Source of the DNA: Myxococcales bacterium
GTDB lineage: Bacteria; Myxococcota_A; UBA9042; UBA3505
Reading direction: 5' to 3'
Assembly (NCBI GenBank): GCA_002728755.1
Contig: PBVT01000048.1
Span: forward strand, 1-55,292
Length of the DNA: 55,292 nucleotides
Under the pieces are notes generated by a model. That model saw nothing but the letters and a program-made list of their open reading frames with translations, was not told the DNA's origin and searched no databases. Shown piece after piece: positions 1 to 7,781 of the stretch (positions within the stretch are counted from its first letter, which is position 1; the number at the start of each line of letters is the position of its first letter). A program made the position numbers and the translations under genes.

Positions 1-260
1 AAGACCTGCATACCCACACAGATCCCCAGAAGTGGACGCTCACGCTCCTGGAAATTACGTAATGCGGTATCAAGTCCGGAACGTTTCAGCTCCGCCATGC
101 AATCACCGAACGCTCCCACTCCAGGAAGAATCAATCGATCGGCTGCAGCCACAATCGCCGGATCTCCACTAACCCGTGGCGCCTGCCCAATATGCTCAAG
201 GGCACGGACCAGGTTCGGCAAGTTGCCGGCACCATGGTCGACAACAACGAGGTCACTCAT
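1..260 (-). CDS. hisH: Imidazole glycerol phosphate synthase subunit HisH (partial, N-terminal 86 residues)
   Basis: HisH is the glutaminase half of imidazole glycerol phosphate synthase. It releases ammonia from glutamine for HisF in histidine biosynthesis, in the cytoplasm. The visible part starts MSDLVVVDHGAGN and contains the class-I amidotransferase oxyanion segment LPGVGAFGD near residues 45-53 and the nucleophile elbow GICVGMQ, with Cys81 as the catalytic cysteine. The family is about 200 residues long, so roughly 110 residues, including the His/Glu of the triad, lie outside the window. The gene follows the PilZ gene by 14 bases on the same strand, so the two are probably co-transcribed. 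Identification is firm; nothing can be said about the missing C-terminus. Confidence 0.93.
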   Translation of the reverse strand, partial: MSDLVVVDHGAGNLPNLVRALEHIGQAPRVSGDPAIVAAADRLILPGVGAFGDCMAELKRSGLDTALRNFQERERPLLGICVGMQV

Positions 261-274
261 CGTCAGGTTCTGGC

Positions 275-652
275 CTAACTACGAGACCGTGCAGCGGCCT
301 CTCCGTCAGCCACCCCACGCACGTATACATCGATAGTTTCGCTATCTCGGTTTTCCAGATTGACAAACTCGATGCCCACGCCCAGCTCACCATCATCCGT
401 TGGTTCGATGCGCGCGATACGGCCGGAAAGAGCTAAGCTGCGATCAACCCCCGGAAGACTTAATTCCAGGTTCACGTTCTCGGTTTCCATAAATCGACCA
501 AGATTGAAGGACGCATCACGAACCAACATTCCGGTTGCCGAAAGATAGACGACAGGAAGCTTATGGCTGGCTCCATCACGATGTTCCACAACGTCCAGAT
601 GGACGCGTGCCCGAATCGCTTTTCGTCGCTCACCACTAAATTCTTCACTCAT
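275..652 (-). CDS. PilZ-domain protein with a degenerate second motif
   Basis: A 125-residue single-domain protein of PilZ type, a family that usually binds cyclic di-GMP. The first motif is present as RKAIR (residues 10-14). The second motif, normally D/N-x-S-x-x-G, reads YLSATG (36-41), so the acidic or amide residue is replaced by Tyr. Beta-strand-like segments follow, including LALSGRIARIE and LGVGIEFVNLE, as expected of the PilZ barrel. I chose the ATG at 652 because GGAGG lies at good distance upstream; an in-frame ATG at 685 has no such site. There is no membrane segment or signal. The close downstream hisH suggests shared transcription rather than shared function. Cyclic di-GMP binding is doubtful because of the Tyr substitution. 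Confidence 0.8.
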   Translation of the reverse strand: MSEEFSGERRKAIRARVHLDVVEHRDGASHKLPVVYLSATGMLVRDASFNLGRFMETENVNLELSLPGVDRSLALSGRIARIEPTDDGELGVGIEFVNLENRDSETIDVYVRGVADGEAAARSRS

Positions 653-710
653 GCCATCCTCCCTGGCGCCCAAGGCCCAGCACATCGAAAACCGTTGTAA
701 GAGCCGGTGT

Positions 711-740
711 GAAGTACCGCCGGGGCAGGACCCCTGTCAA
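711..740 (-). promoter_or_regulatory. Possible sigma-70-type promoter for the PilZ-hisH unit
   Basis: On the minus strand a perfect TTGACA (740-735) is followed after 18 bases by TACTTC (716-711), about 60 bases before the PilZ start. The -35 is excellent and the -10 is poor, so this is only a candidate. A GGGG/CCCC hairpin (722-734) lies in the spacer. Confidence 0.25.
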
Positions 741-932
741 GGGATTTCTAGCTTTGTACAGACCCCATCGTTTGGCACCAATATATGGTATCATGGGACC
801 GGTTTACCGTCTGTCGGTTCGTGTATGTATGGATATGTATTCGACGGGACGAATTTTTTTCTCGCATTGTTGTTGCAGGATCTTCACGGCTCCTGTATTA
901 CGTTTTCTTGGTTTTTTTCCCGGGGATTATTC

Positions 933-3458
933 TTGGCGAAACAACAGTTTCCGCAACCCTTTGGAAAATACATCCTTCTAGAGAAGATCGCCCTCGGAGG
1001 GATGGCCGAAATCTTCCGCGCAAAAACCATTGGTGCGGAGGGCTTCGAACGAGAAGTTGCGATCAAACGAATTCTTCCTCATTTCACGGAAGATCCGGCG
1101 TTCACTCGCATGTTTATTGACGAGGCAACGATCGCCGCAAAGCTGCATCACGCTAACATCGTACAGATCTTCGATTTCGATAAAATCGATGAAACCTATT
1201 ATATCGCGATGGAATTTGTTGAGGGGAAAGACCTCAAGAAAATCCGTGAACGCCTGAAAAAATCCAAGAGCAAGGTGGACATCTGGCAAACAGTGTTCAT
1301 CGGCATTGAAGTGGCGAAGGCGTTGGCATACGCCCACGACCGAAGCCATAAGGGAAAACCCCTCAATATTGTTCATCGTGATGTTTCACCGCAGAACATC
1401 ATGCTCACCTACTCTGGAGAGGTGAAGCTGACCGATTTCGGTATCGCGAAAGCTGCCGAACGTTCCACACATACCAAGGCCGGTACCGTAAAAGGGAAAT
1501 GTGCCTATATGAGTCCGGAGCAAGCGCGTGGAAAGCATCTTGATCAGCGAAGCGATCTATTTGCCCTCGGCGTTATCCTCTGGGAAATGGCTGCGGGGCG
1601 GCGCCTCTTCGCTGGCGATACGGATTTCGAGACCCTGAACAATGTGTTCAAATGCGAGGTCAAGCCACCGTCTGCATATAATTCATCCATTCCAGATGCG
1701 CTCGACAACCTATTGCTGAAAGCACTCAGCAAGGACCCAGACGATCGGTTTGCAGACTGCGGTGAGTTCCAACGAGAACTGAGTAGACTGTTCTATTCCA
1801 CAGTGGAGAACCTGGAAGAGGTCTCTCTGAATAAGCTCATGCATCGATTGTTCGCAAGCGAGATCGAGGCGTTGGAAGAGGCCGAGATTGGCAAAACGGT
1901 CATGCTACAAGACCTGGCGCGCCAACATCGAATCGCCACGGGTAAGCCCGTCGCCACCGAGCAGACCACGGAATCGAGCCCTTCGGCTTCCGGTCATCAG
2001 GAGGAAGAAGAGGTCGGTGAAACGGTCGCTCTTCCTGCACTCGACGGAGTGGTAGATACCACGCAGATCACAGACGAAGATCTAAAGGCAACGTTACAGC
2101 TATCTGATCTCAAAGATCAGGCCTTGGCCCAGCTCAATCTAAACCGCGCTGCTGCAAGTGAAAATACTGTGGCCCTTCCCGAAGGCGAGGACTATGTAGA
2201 TCTAGAGCCGGTCACAAGTACCGACGCGGGAGTTGTCACAGATTCACATACGGGCTTCCAACCACCTGGAAAGAGTCGCAAAGTATTCCTCTGGGCTCTA
2301 GCAATCATTGGTCTGATCGCGGCGGCTGTAACCACCGTTATTCTGGTAAAAACCAATTCGGCCATGACGCCAGAACCGAAGATCCCAGTGCATTGCTCCG
2401 ACGGAGAAAAGCACGTCAACGAAACCGACATCGATTGTGGTGGTGTCTGCGATCCTTGTCTGCTCGGAAAAGCCTGCTCAGTAAACGACGATTGTGCAGA
2501 GGGCGAGTGCAATAAAAAGCTTTGTGTCGGCCCCGTAGATCCGGACGCCCTACATACCGTGGTCTTCACCATTGACCCCCCTGTTGACGGTGCCGAGATC
2601 CAGGTCACCGTCGAAGGGAAAGAGGTCGAAGTAAAACGGGGTGAGGACAATACATATGAAGTCACGGATATCTCACCGGTCGCGACGGTCAGCGCCGTTG
2701 TAATCGTAGACTCCATAAAGTCCAGAGAGACGACCTTCCCATCTACAGAAGCTCGAAGTGAGAAAACTCTCCGACCGCCAGATCTAAACGCATCGAACGT
2801 CAAAGTTCTCAAGGTAACAGCTACGGGCGCAACGATTCGGATCAACGACCGGGATAAGGGAAAAGATACTGGTCAATATGCCGGATACGAAGGGGATAAA
2901 ATCAAGGTAGAAGCCAACTATAACGGCCATGTTGAAACAGAAGAGTTGGTTCTAGGCCCAGAAAACACCCTGGACTTTGGTCCTGACAAAGTCCGACCGG
3001 TTGTCAGAGTAAAACCGAGCGATGCCCGGGTAAAGATCGACGGAGTGCTACTTACTGGTGGCCGAGTTGAGAAGCCCTATAAGGTCTATAAAGGCTCCGA
3101 AAACAAACAACTTGGCGCCGCCATCGTGGTGGAGGCCAGTCGAAATGGCTGTGATTCTCAGACCGTAGAATTCCGACTGAGCCGAGCGGACACCAAGGGC
3201 AGAAACCTGGATCTGGTCGGGCCAAACTGTGAAGCTCCCAAGCCGAAAGTGGGCTATATCTCTATCAATGCCAACCCCTATGCCTATGTATACATGGGGA
3301 ACCGAAGCATCGGCACAACGCCTATCAATCGGAAACGAATGAGACCCGGTCGATATACCTTCACGTTGCGGCAATGTGTCGATTGTGCAGCCGTACGAAA
3401 GACCGTCACAATCGTGGCCGGTGAACACAAAAGGCTTCTGGGCATTCAGATGCCCTGA
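933..3458 (+). CDS. Transmembrane Ser/Thr protein kinase with Cys-rich and PEGA extracytoplasmic region
   Basis: An 841-residue Hanks-type kinase. The cytoplasmic kinase domain (about 10-280) has the glycine loop around ALGGMAEIF, Lys45 in VAIKRI, HRDVSPQN with catalytic Asp150, DFG with Asp168, and MSPEQA in place of APE, so it should be active. An acidic linker leads to one membrane helix at about 450-472. Outside there is an eight-cysteine segment starting at Cys488 (with CGGVCDPC), then beta-rich repeats ending in a PEGA domain (YISINANPYAYVYMGN, about 775-841). The ORF is open upstream to 651, but similarity begins just before FGKYILLEKI. I chose TTG933 because GGGG lies seven bases upstream. 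The 280-base gap to PilZ shows no convincing plus-strand promoter. Two cytochrome genes follow after 15 bases. Ligand and substrates are unknown. Confidence 0.88.
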   Translation: MAKQQFPQPFGKYILLEKIALGGMAEIFRAKTIGAEGFEREVAIKRILPHFTEDPAFTRMFIDEATIAAKLHHANIVQIFDFDKIDETYYIAMEFVEGKDLKKIRERLKKSKSKVDIWQTVFIGIEVAKALAYAHDRSHKGKPLNIVHRDVSPQNIMLTYSGEVKLTDFGIAKAAERSTHTKAGTVKGKCAYMSPEQARGKHLDQRSDLFALGVILWEMAAGRRLFAGDTDFETLNNVFKCEVKPPSAYNSSIPDALDNLLLKALSKDPDDRFADCGEFQRELSRLFYSTVENLEEVSLNKLMHRLFASEIEALEEAEIGKTVMLQDLARQHRIATGKPVATEQTTESSPSASGHQEEEEVGETVALPALDGVVDTTQITDEDLKATLQLSDLKDQALAQLNLNRAAASENTVALPEGEDYVDLEPVTSTDAGVVTDSHTGFQPPGKSRKVFLWALAIIGLIAAAVTTVILVKTNSAMTPEPKIPVHCSDGEKHVNETDIDCGGVCDPCLLGKACSVNDDCAEGECNKKLCVGPVDPDALHTVVFTIDPPVDGAEIQVTVEGKEVEVKRGEDNTYEVTDISPVATVSAVVIVDSIKSRETTFPSTEARSEKTLRPPDLNASNVKVLKVTATGATIRINDRDKGKDTGQYAGYEGDKIKVEANYNGHVETEELVLGPENTLDFGPDKVRPVVRVKPSDARVKIDGVLLTGGRVEKPYKVYKGSENKQLGAAIVVEASRNGCDSQTVEFRLSRADTKGRNLDLVGPNCEAPKPKVGYISINANPYAYVYMGNRSIGTTPINRKRMRPGRYTFTLRQCVDCAAVRKTVTIVAGEHKRLLGIQMP

Positions 3459-3473
3459 TCCAAGAAGATCCGC

Positions 3474-3923
3474 ATGCCTATGACACATAGAATGGTATAC
3501 ATGAGTCTTTTCGGGCTCTGCATGGTTGTGATTAGCTGTAAGGGGCGACCCACAGAACATACGCATCAGATCTGCCTTCCTGATGGGCAATGTCCCGATA
3601 TTGTACAGACCGCCGTCATACAACCACACGCAGAGATCGTCCCAGGCGACCTGGAGCGCGGGGGGAAATTATATAAACGGCTATGTGCCGACTGCCACGG
3701 TCAGGGCGGCGAGGGAATCCGAGAGAAGGGTTCAAGAGACCATACCGATCCCGTATGGCAAGACCGTATCTCCGATGCACAGATTCAAACGGCGATGGTC
3801 CAGGGGCTCGGGATGAAAATGCCTGCCAATCCATTTCTGCGGCCCAACGATCTTAAAGATCTGACTGCGTTTATCCGCAGTCTTCGGCGTACACCGGCCG
3901 CTCCCGCCAATACAGAAGAATAA
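3474..3923 (+). CDS. Lipoprotein c-type cytochrome (monohaem)
   Basis: A 149-residue exported cytochrome c. Residues 1-21 form a signal peptide ending in VVISC, a plausible lipobox with Cys22 as the lipidated residue. One haem site, CADCH (71-75), sits in the class-I context of an export-lipoprotein cytochrome; the likely axial Met is in MKMP (Met116), and the final helix LKDLTAFIRSL closes the fold. ATG3474 is used, but ATG3480 and ATG3492 are also possible because ribosome-binding sequence is weak. The gene starts 15 bases after the kinase and ends 66 bases before the membrane cytochrome, so the three may share a transcript. It probably shuttles electrons at the membrane surface to or from the next gene's product; donor and acceptor are unknown. 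Confidence 0.85.
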   Translation: MPMTHRMVYMSLFGLCMVVISCKGRPTEHTHQICLPDGQCPDIVQTAVIQPHAEIVPGDLERGGKLYKRLCADCHGQGGEGIREKGSRDHTDPVWQDRISDAQIQTAMVQGLGMKMPANPFLRPNDLKDLTAFIRSLRRTPAAPANTEE

Positions 3924-3989
3924 ATCCAGTCAAAATCCTTGACGAGATCACCATGACCTGTGACCGTTCATGGAAATGAGGAGGACGGC

Positions 3990-5129
3990 ATGGATTCAAC
4001 AATTACCATGTGGCTAGGTATAGCCTTTCTTGTACTCGGTATTGTCGCCGTTGTGATGCAGGCATGGCTCTGGAGCTTTCCGATGGTTCCGGATCCGGGC
4101 GGCCCCGATCCGAACGGGAAAAGCACCGCGCCAAAGCATTGGACGCAATTCCACCGTATCGTGGGGTTGGCCTATGTGATCATCTATATCATCATGATGC
4201 GGGAGATGATTCCTCGCTTGTGGGAATACCAGACGGAACTACCGGCCCGAACGATCATCCATGCGGTCATGGGGATCTCCATCGGATTCATCCTCGTCAT
4301 AAAGATCGCAATTATTCGCTGGTTCCAACACTTCGGAAAGGCCCTGCCGGCCCTTGGAACATGGCTTCTCTACTGCACGGTTATGCTATCGGTGCTGTCC
4401 ATCCCTTATGCTATGCGGGCTCATGGTATTGGTATGGCCTCTCTCGCAAGCGGTGTCGAGAAGATCCGTTCCGATATGCCCAATGTGGACTTTGATGAAG
4501 AGATTATGGAGTGGGCGAACTCTCTCCCTGAGATTGGCAACGCAGACTCGGCTGAAGAGAAGAAAAAGAAGCTGGTGGATCATCTAGCCACCAAACCAGC
4601 TCTGACGAAAGGACGCCGAGTCTTAATGACCAAATGTACATCCTGTCACGATCTGAGGACGGCTATCGCTAGACCACGGCCGGCCAGCGCCTGGCATAGC
4701 TTAGTGGTACGAATGGCGCGGAAGCCAACCATTCACGCGCCGATCAATGGCGAGGATATGGCTACGGTCACAGCCTATCTGGTCGCGATTACACCCGATC
4801 TGAAAAACGCCGCCAAGAAACGAAAGAAAACGGCGGCACCAACGACTCCAAGCGACACCGCTACTGCCGCTTTGACCGCCGAAGAATTGGCAGGAATGAA
4901 GGAGACATACGACGAAGTCTGCACCGAATGTCATGAGGGTGAAAAAGCCTTCGAATGGGGCGCAGAACTCAAGCCAGAAGAGCGAACAATCGAAGCGTGG
5001 ACACAACTCACCAATTCGATGACCGAAGAGATGGGCGCCGAATACAGTGAAACCCAGGCTCAAGCGGTGATTCGCTACCTGCACAATGTATGTGGAGATG
5101 CCACTCCGAATGGAGCTTGTGCTCCCTGA
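3990..5129 (+). CDS. Four-helix membrane protein fused to a two-haem cytochrome c region
   Basis: A 379-residue integral membrane electron carrier. Four hydrophobic helices lie at about 8-30, 56-74, 88-110 and 118-142. Histidines at helix ends (His50, His55, His91, His114) could ligate b-type haem, as in cytochrome b561-like bundles; this is inference. The C-terminal half carries two haem-c sites, CTSCH (216-220) and CTECH (311-315), separated by a Lys/Ala/Thr linker. The first is followed by the W-x-x-x-V-x-x-M pattern common in small cytochrome domains. The start is ATG3990, with GAGGAGG at 3978-3984; the ATG at 3960 lacks a site. It is paired with the lipoprotein cytochrome just upstream. 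I do not recognise a named family for the whole protein. A quinol-linked role is plausible but unproven. Confidence 0.75.
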   Translation: MDSTITMWLGIAFLVLGIVAVVMQAWLWSFPMVPDPGGPDPNGKSTAPKHWTQFHRIVGLAYVIIYIIMMREMIPRLWEYQTELPARTIIHAVMGISIGFILVIKIAIIRWFQHFGKALPALGTWLLYCTVMLSVLSIPYAMRAHGIGMASLASGVEKIRSDMPNVDFDEEIMEWANSLPEIGNADSAEEKKKKLVDHLATKPALTKGRRVLMTKCTSCHDLRTAIARPRPASAWHSLVVRMARKPTIHAPINGEDMATVTAYLVAITPDLKNAAKKRKKTAAPTTPSDTATAALTAEELAGMKETYDEVCTECHEGEKAFEWGAELKPEERTIEAWTQLTNSMTEEMGAEYSETQAQAVIRYLHNVCGDATPNGACAP

Positions 5130-5147
5130 TTGGTAGCTTCGAGTGCT

Positions 5148-6566
5148 TTAGAATTGGTGCCGAATCTCGACACTACCGACCAGTAGGTTGCCTGAGAAAT
5201 TTAGATTTCCCACGGGATCTGCCGGGTCATCTTTAGGGATTCCTCGTGGCACGAGATATTGCCACTGGATACCTGCGTCGATGGTCAATGGTGGATCGGC
5301 GGCCGTCTGAAAAGAAGCGCCGGCCCCAAGGACATGCGCCGAGGTGTCCAGGTAATTTACCGCACCTCGAGGCTCCGGTAATGGGGTCGGACGATAGGCG
5401 TATCCCAGCCGTACCGCCCAGGCTCGATCGATCGTCATTTCGTAGGCGACCTTGGGGACGATGATGTCCGATGCGCCCAGATCGACAGGTATTGGCGTCG
5501 TGCTCAATGCAGGCTCTTCACCCGCCCGCTCGGCCGAGCTGGAGCTCACACTGGTCGTAAACAGACCGTTTGGGGATGGCGCCGCAGACCACCGTTCGTA
5601 GGATACCGTCAATGCGAGGCGTGCGAACGGCAACTGCATGGCGATTCCAACATCCACGATGTCGGGGGTCCATTTTGATGTGCCACGAGCCTCGAGTTTC
5701 ACCACCGCCGAATCTTCGAGATGCACGTCCAGAGGGATGGCGTACGAAAATGCCAGGCTTCCACGATAGGCAATACCGATATCCAGCGTCGACGTTGGAT
5801 GAATTGCCAAGCCCACGGTCGGAGCATAACGACGTACAAAATCAACTCGTAGGCTACGATGGCTTACCTGGTTGAGGGAGGGTGAGATATCCACAAATCC
5901 AGAGCCGTCGAATCCAGCAATCATTTGAAGACCCACGCCCAGATCGACCCAATCATGTAATCGCACCGCAGCCGACAATCCAAATCCCAGGCTGTCGGGC
6001 AGATTTTGATAATAATACGCCTGGGGAGTTCTCGGATCGAGAGCTTCAAGGCGCGATGGACGTACTACAGGCTGGTAGAGTCCAAACCCAAGGGCTATTC
6101 GGTCCTTGAATATTCCCCCTGGTTTCAGATTCGCTCCCAGAAGTACACCGGCATTACTCTTTGGAGTAATCGCTGGATAGGGGGAATCCGAACGAGCTTG
6201 TTGTACGGTCACAGAGGGAGCTATCGCCATGGCTCCAAATCCGACCGATGCGTTCGATCCCCGCATAAGCCCAGCCGGATTGTAGAATACAGCGTGGTAG
6301 CTATCGGTTGTAGCTGTACGAGCACCCGCAGTTGCGATGCCCCGGGCCCCAAATCCATAGATCTGAAACGGTGAAGACCAAACGAGTGTCGGATACAGAA
6401 GTAAAGCCGCCCCCCAAAACAGACTGGGCAGCAGACCGGACCGAAAACAATTATGTCTCTGATTGAAAAGCACGAAATAATCTACCACGATTCGACTCAA
6501 GAACAGCATATTCGCGTCGATTCGAACAAGGGGGATTTTGCCACGTTTAATTCGTAGCATATTCAT
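5148..6566 (-). CDS. FadL/OmpP1/TodX-type outer-membrane transport protein
   Basis: A predicted outer-membrane beta-barrel of about 472 residues, of the family that lets long-chain fatty acids and other hydrophobic compounds through the outer membrane. The diagnostic segment follows the signal peptide: YGFGARGIATAGA, then TDSYHAVFYNPAGL, matching the FadL N-terminal hatch. Alternating beta strands continue to the C-terminal aromatic end VEIRHQF, typical for Bam recognition. ATG6566 is preceded by GGAAG at six bases and is preferred over ATG6572. The N-terminus before the hydrophobic stretch is unusually long, so a later start is possible. It is divergent from the next barrel gene over about 75 bases, which contain a GCCC-TATAT-GGGC inverted repeat, and convergent with the cytochrome gene. 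The substrate cannot be read from sequence. Confidence 0.82.
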   Translation of the reverse strand: MNMLRIKRGKIPLVRIDANMLFLSRIVVDYFVLFNQRHNCFRSGLLPSLFWGAALLLYPTLVWSSPFQIYGFGARGIATAGARTATTDSYHAVFYNPAGLMRGSNASVGFGAMAIAPSVTVQQARSDSPYPAITPKSNAGVLLGANLKPGGIFKDRIALGFGLYQPVVRPSRLEALDPRTPQAYYYQNLPDSLGFGLSAAVRLHDWVDLGVGLQMIAGFDGSGFVDISPSLNQVSHRSLRVDFVRRYAPTVGLAIHPTSTLDIGIAYRGSLAFSYAIPLDVHLEDSAVVKLEARGTSKWTPDIVDVGIAMQLPFARLALTVSYERWSAAPSPNGLFTTSVSSSSAERAGEEPALSTTPIPVDLGASDIIVPKVAYEMTIDRAWAVRLGYAYRPTPLPEPRGAVNYLDTSAHVLGAGASFQTAADPPLTIDAGIQWQYLVPRGIPKDDPADPVGNLNFSGNLLVGSVEIRHQF

Positions 6567-6642
6567 CCCCATCTTCCATATCGTATCCGCCCTATATGGG
6601 CATCTTAACCAATGAACACCAACCCAGGCACGAGTCAGTCTT

Positions 6643-7602
6643 ATGAGTTACGCTGAGCGAAAGGGCGCCGAACAATCCAATGCGCAGTCCAAAAGTCTTC
6701 TTATAATCACCGCCCTGACTTTCCTGCTGCTCTCCAACCTCGTGCATGAACGGGCCTTTGCGAAACGTCCGTTCGTTTTTGATTCCCCTCGCGCTATCGC
6801 TATGGGAGGAGCTGTCGCGGCCGGCGCTACGGGCTGGACCGCCCTCGTGCACAACCCCGCTGCGCAAGGGTATTCTCGACTATACGAAGGGAATCTCGCC
6901 TATAACTACGGTGATAGTGGAGATCAGGCGATGACGGTATCTCTAACCGACGACGCGCTTCTAAATCCACGTATGGCGTTCGGTGTGAGCTATTCCTATG
7001 TGATGTCGGACGTGGACGGAGAATCTCTTCGGAGCAACCATTTCCGATCGGGTATCGCGATGAGCGAACGCTCACAAGGGCTACTCTACTCTCTAGGAGC
7101 CTCCTATCATCGTTCCAAGATGGCGTTCCTGAGCCCAGCCGAGGACGGCACCATCGGAAAGGATTCCAATACGGCCTGGAACCTCGATATTGGAGGACTC
7201 TTTATATTCCAGAATAACTTCCGCGTAGCATTTGTAGGACGAAATCTCCTGGACAAGGAAGATGTCGGACAAATCGGAGAGCTCGTTGGCGCTGCCGGCA
7301 TGGCCTTCGGCCCCGTATATCTGGAGTATGATCTGACGGGTACTCTAGACCCGGACAGTGACGATACACCGCTATCCCATGGCGTTGGAATGGAGGTTCG
7401 CCCCAACGCGATGGTCCCCCTACGAGCCGGCTACACCTTCGACACTGCAACAGACCAACATATTGTCTCGGGCGGCGTTGGTTTTCGAAGTACAGGCTTC
7501 GGTTTTGATATCAGCTATGCACAGATGGTGTCGGGTGGGGACGAATTCTGGGTGCTGGGTAGTCTCACATATATCCCCCGGATACCCGGTATGCGGCGCT
7601 AA
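6643..7602 (+). CDS. Probable outer-membrane beta-barrel, PorV/UPF0164-like
   Basis: A 319-residue exported protein. Residues 1-41 form a signal peptide (hydrophobic core LLIITALTFLLLSN, cleavage near RAFA/KR). The mature start, SPRAIAMGGA followed by TALVHNPAA, resembles the N-terminal plug of PorV, UPF0164 and FadL-like barrels, where an asparagine-proline-alanine turn is conserved. The rest alternates short beta strands and Gly/Asp turns (for example LDIGGLFIF, VPLRAGYTFD, GVGFRSTGFGFDISYAQ). It is shorter than FadL proteins and probably forms a 12- to 14-strand barrel. It is divergent from the FadL-like gene, so both may share control. The ribosome-binding sequence before ATG6643 is weak. 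The function is unknown; PorV-like partners of secretion systems are one option, a porin another. Confidence 0.6.
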   Translation: MSYAERKGAEQSNAQSKSLLIITALTFLLLSNLVHERAFAKRPFVFDSPRAIAMGGAVAAGATGWTALVHNPAAQGYSRLYEGNLAYNYGDSGDQAMTVSLTDDALLNPRMAFGVSYSYVMSDVDGESLRSNHFRSGIAMSERSQGLLYSLGASYHRSKMAFLSPAEDGTIGKDSNTAWNLDIGGLFIFQNNFRVAFVGRNLLDKEDVGQIGELVGAAGMAFGPVYLEYDLTGTLDPDSDDTPLSHGVGMEVRPNAMVPLRAGYTFDTATDQHIVSGGVGFRSTGFGFDISYAQMVSGGDEFWVLGSLTYIPRIPGMRR

Positions 7603-7664
7603 CCAACCGTCTCGGACCGCGTAACCAAAGTGGTCAGGATTACTGGGAAAGTGGCACGCAAGTC

Positions 7665-7693
7665 TTGACAGCCAAGGTCCTTATCGGTATCTC
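7665..7693 (+). promoter_or_regulatory. Sigma-70-type promoter for metK
   Basis: TTGACA (7665-7670), a 17-base spacer and TATCTC (7688-7693) lie about 90 bases before the metK start. The -35 is perfect and the -10 matches four of six. The transcript would begin near 7700, giving a leader of about 80 bases that holds the hairpin at 7727-7747. Confidence 0.55.
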
Positions 7694-7726
7694 CGCCCCT
7701 TCCCCCATACAATTTCAATTATGAAT

Positions 7727-7747
7727 CCGTTAATCTGCGATTAGTGG
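7727..7747 (+). promoter_or_regulatory. Hairpin in the metK 5' leader
   Basis: Bases 7727-7735 pair with 7739-7747 around the triloop TGC, giving nine consecutive pairs, two of them G-U. A pyrimidine-rich stretch (7748-7760) follows, and the metK ribosome-binding site GGAGA lies about 25 bases downstream. The element does not match the SAM-I, SAM-II or SAH riboswitch patterns that I know. Whether it regulates metK is inference. Confidence 0.35.
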
Positions 7748-7781
7748 CTTCTGTTTATTTAGAGAAGTACTTGGAGACAAT

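Noticed and set aside
771-787. TTTGGCACCAATATATGG as sigma-54 promoter for the kinase
   Set aside because: The -24 half is perfect, but at the required ten-base spacing the -12 GC reads TG.
651-932. In-frame extension of the kinase ORF upstream to an ATG at 651
   Set aside because: The extra residues resemble nothing in kinases, overlap the PilZ 5' end, and lack a ribosome-binding site; TTG933 fits the family N-terminus.
7651-7670. GTGGCACG before TTGAC as sigma-54 promoter for metK
   Set aside because: The -12 element lies two bases too far away; TTGACA-17-TATCTC explains the site better.
7721-7744. Eight-codon leader ORF before metK
   Set aside because: No ribosome-binding sequence and no repeated control codons; more likely a chance frame inside the hairpin.
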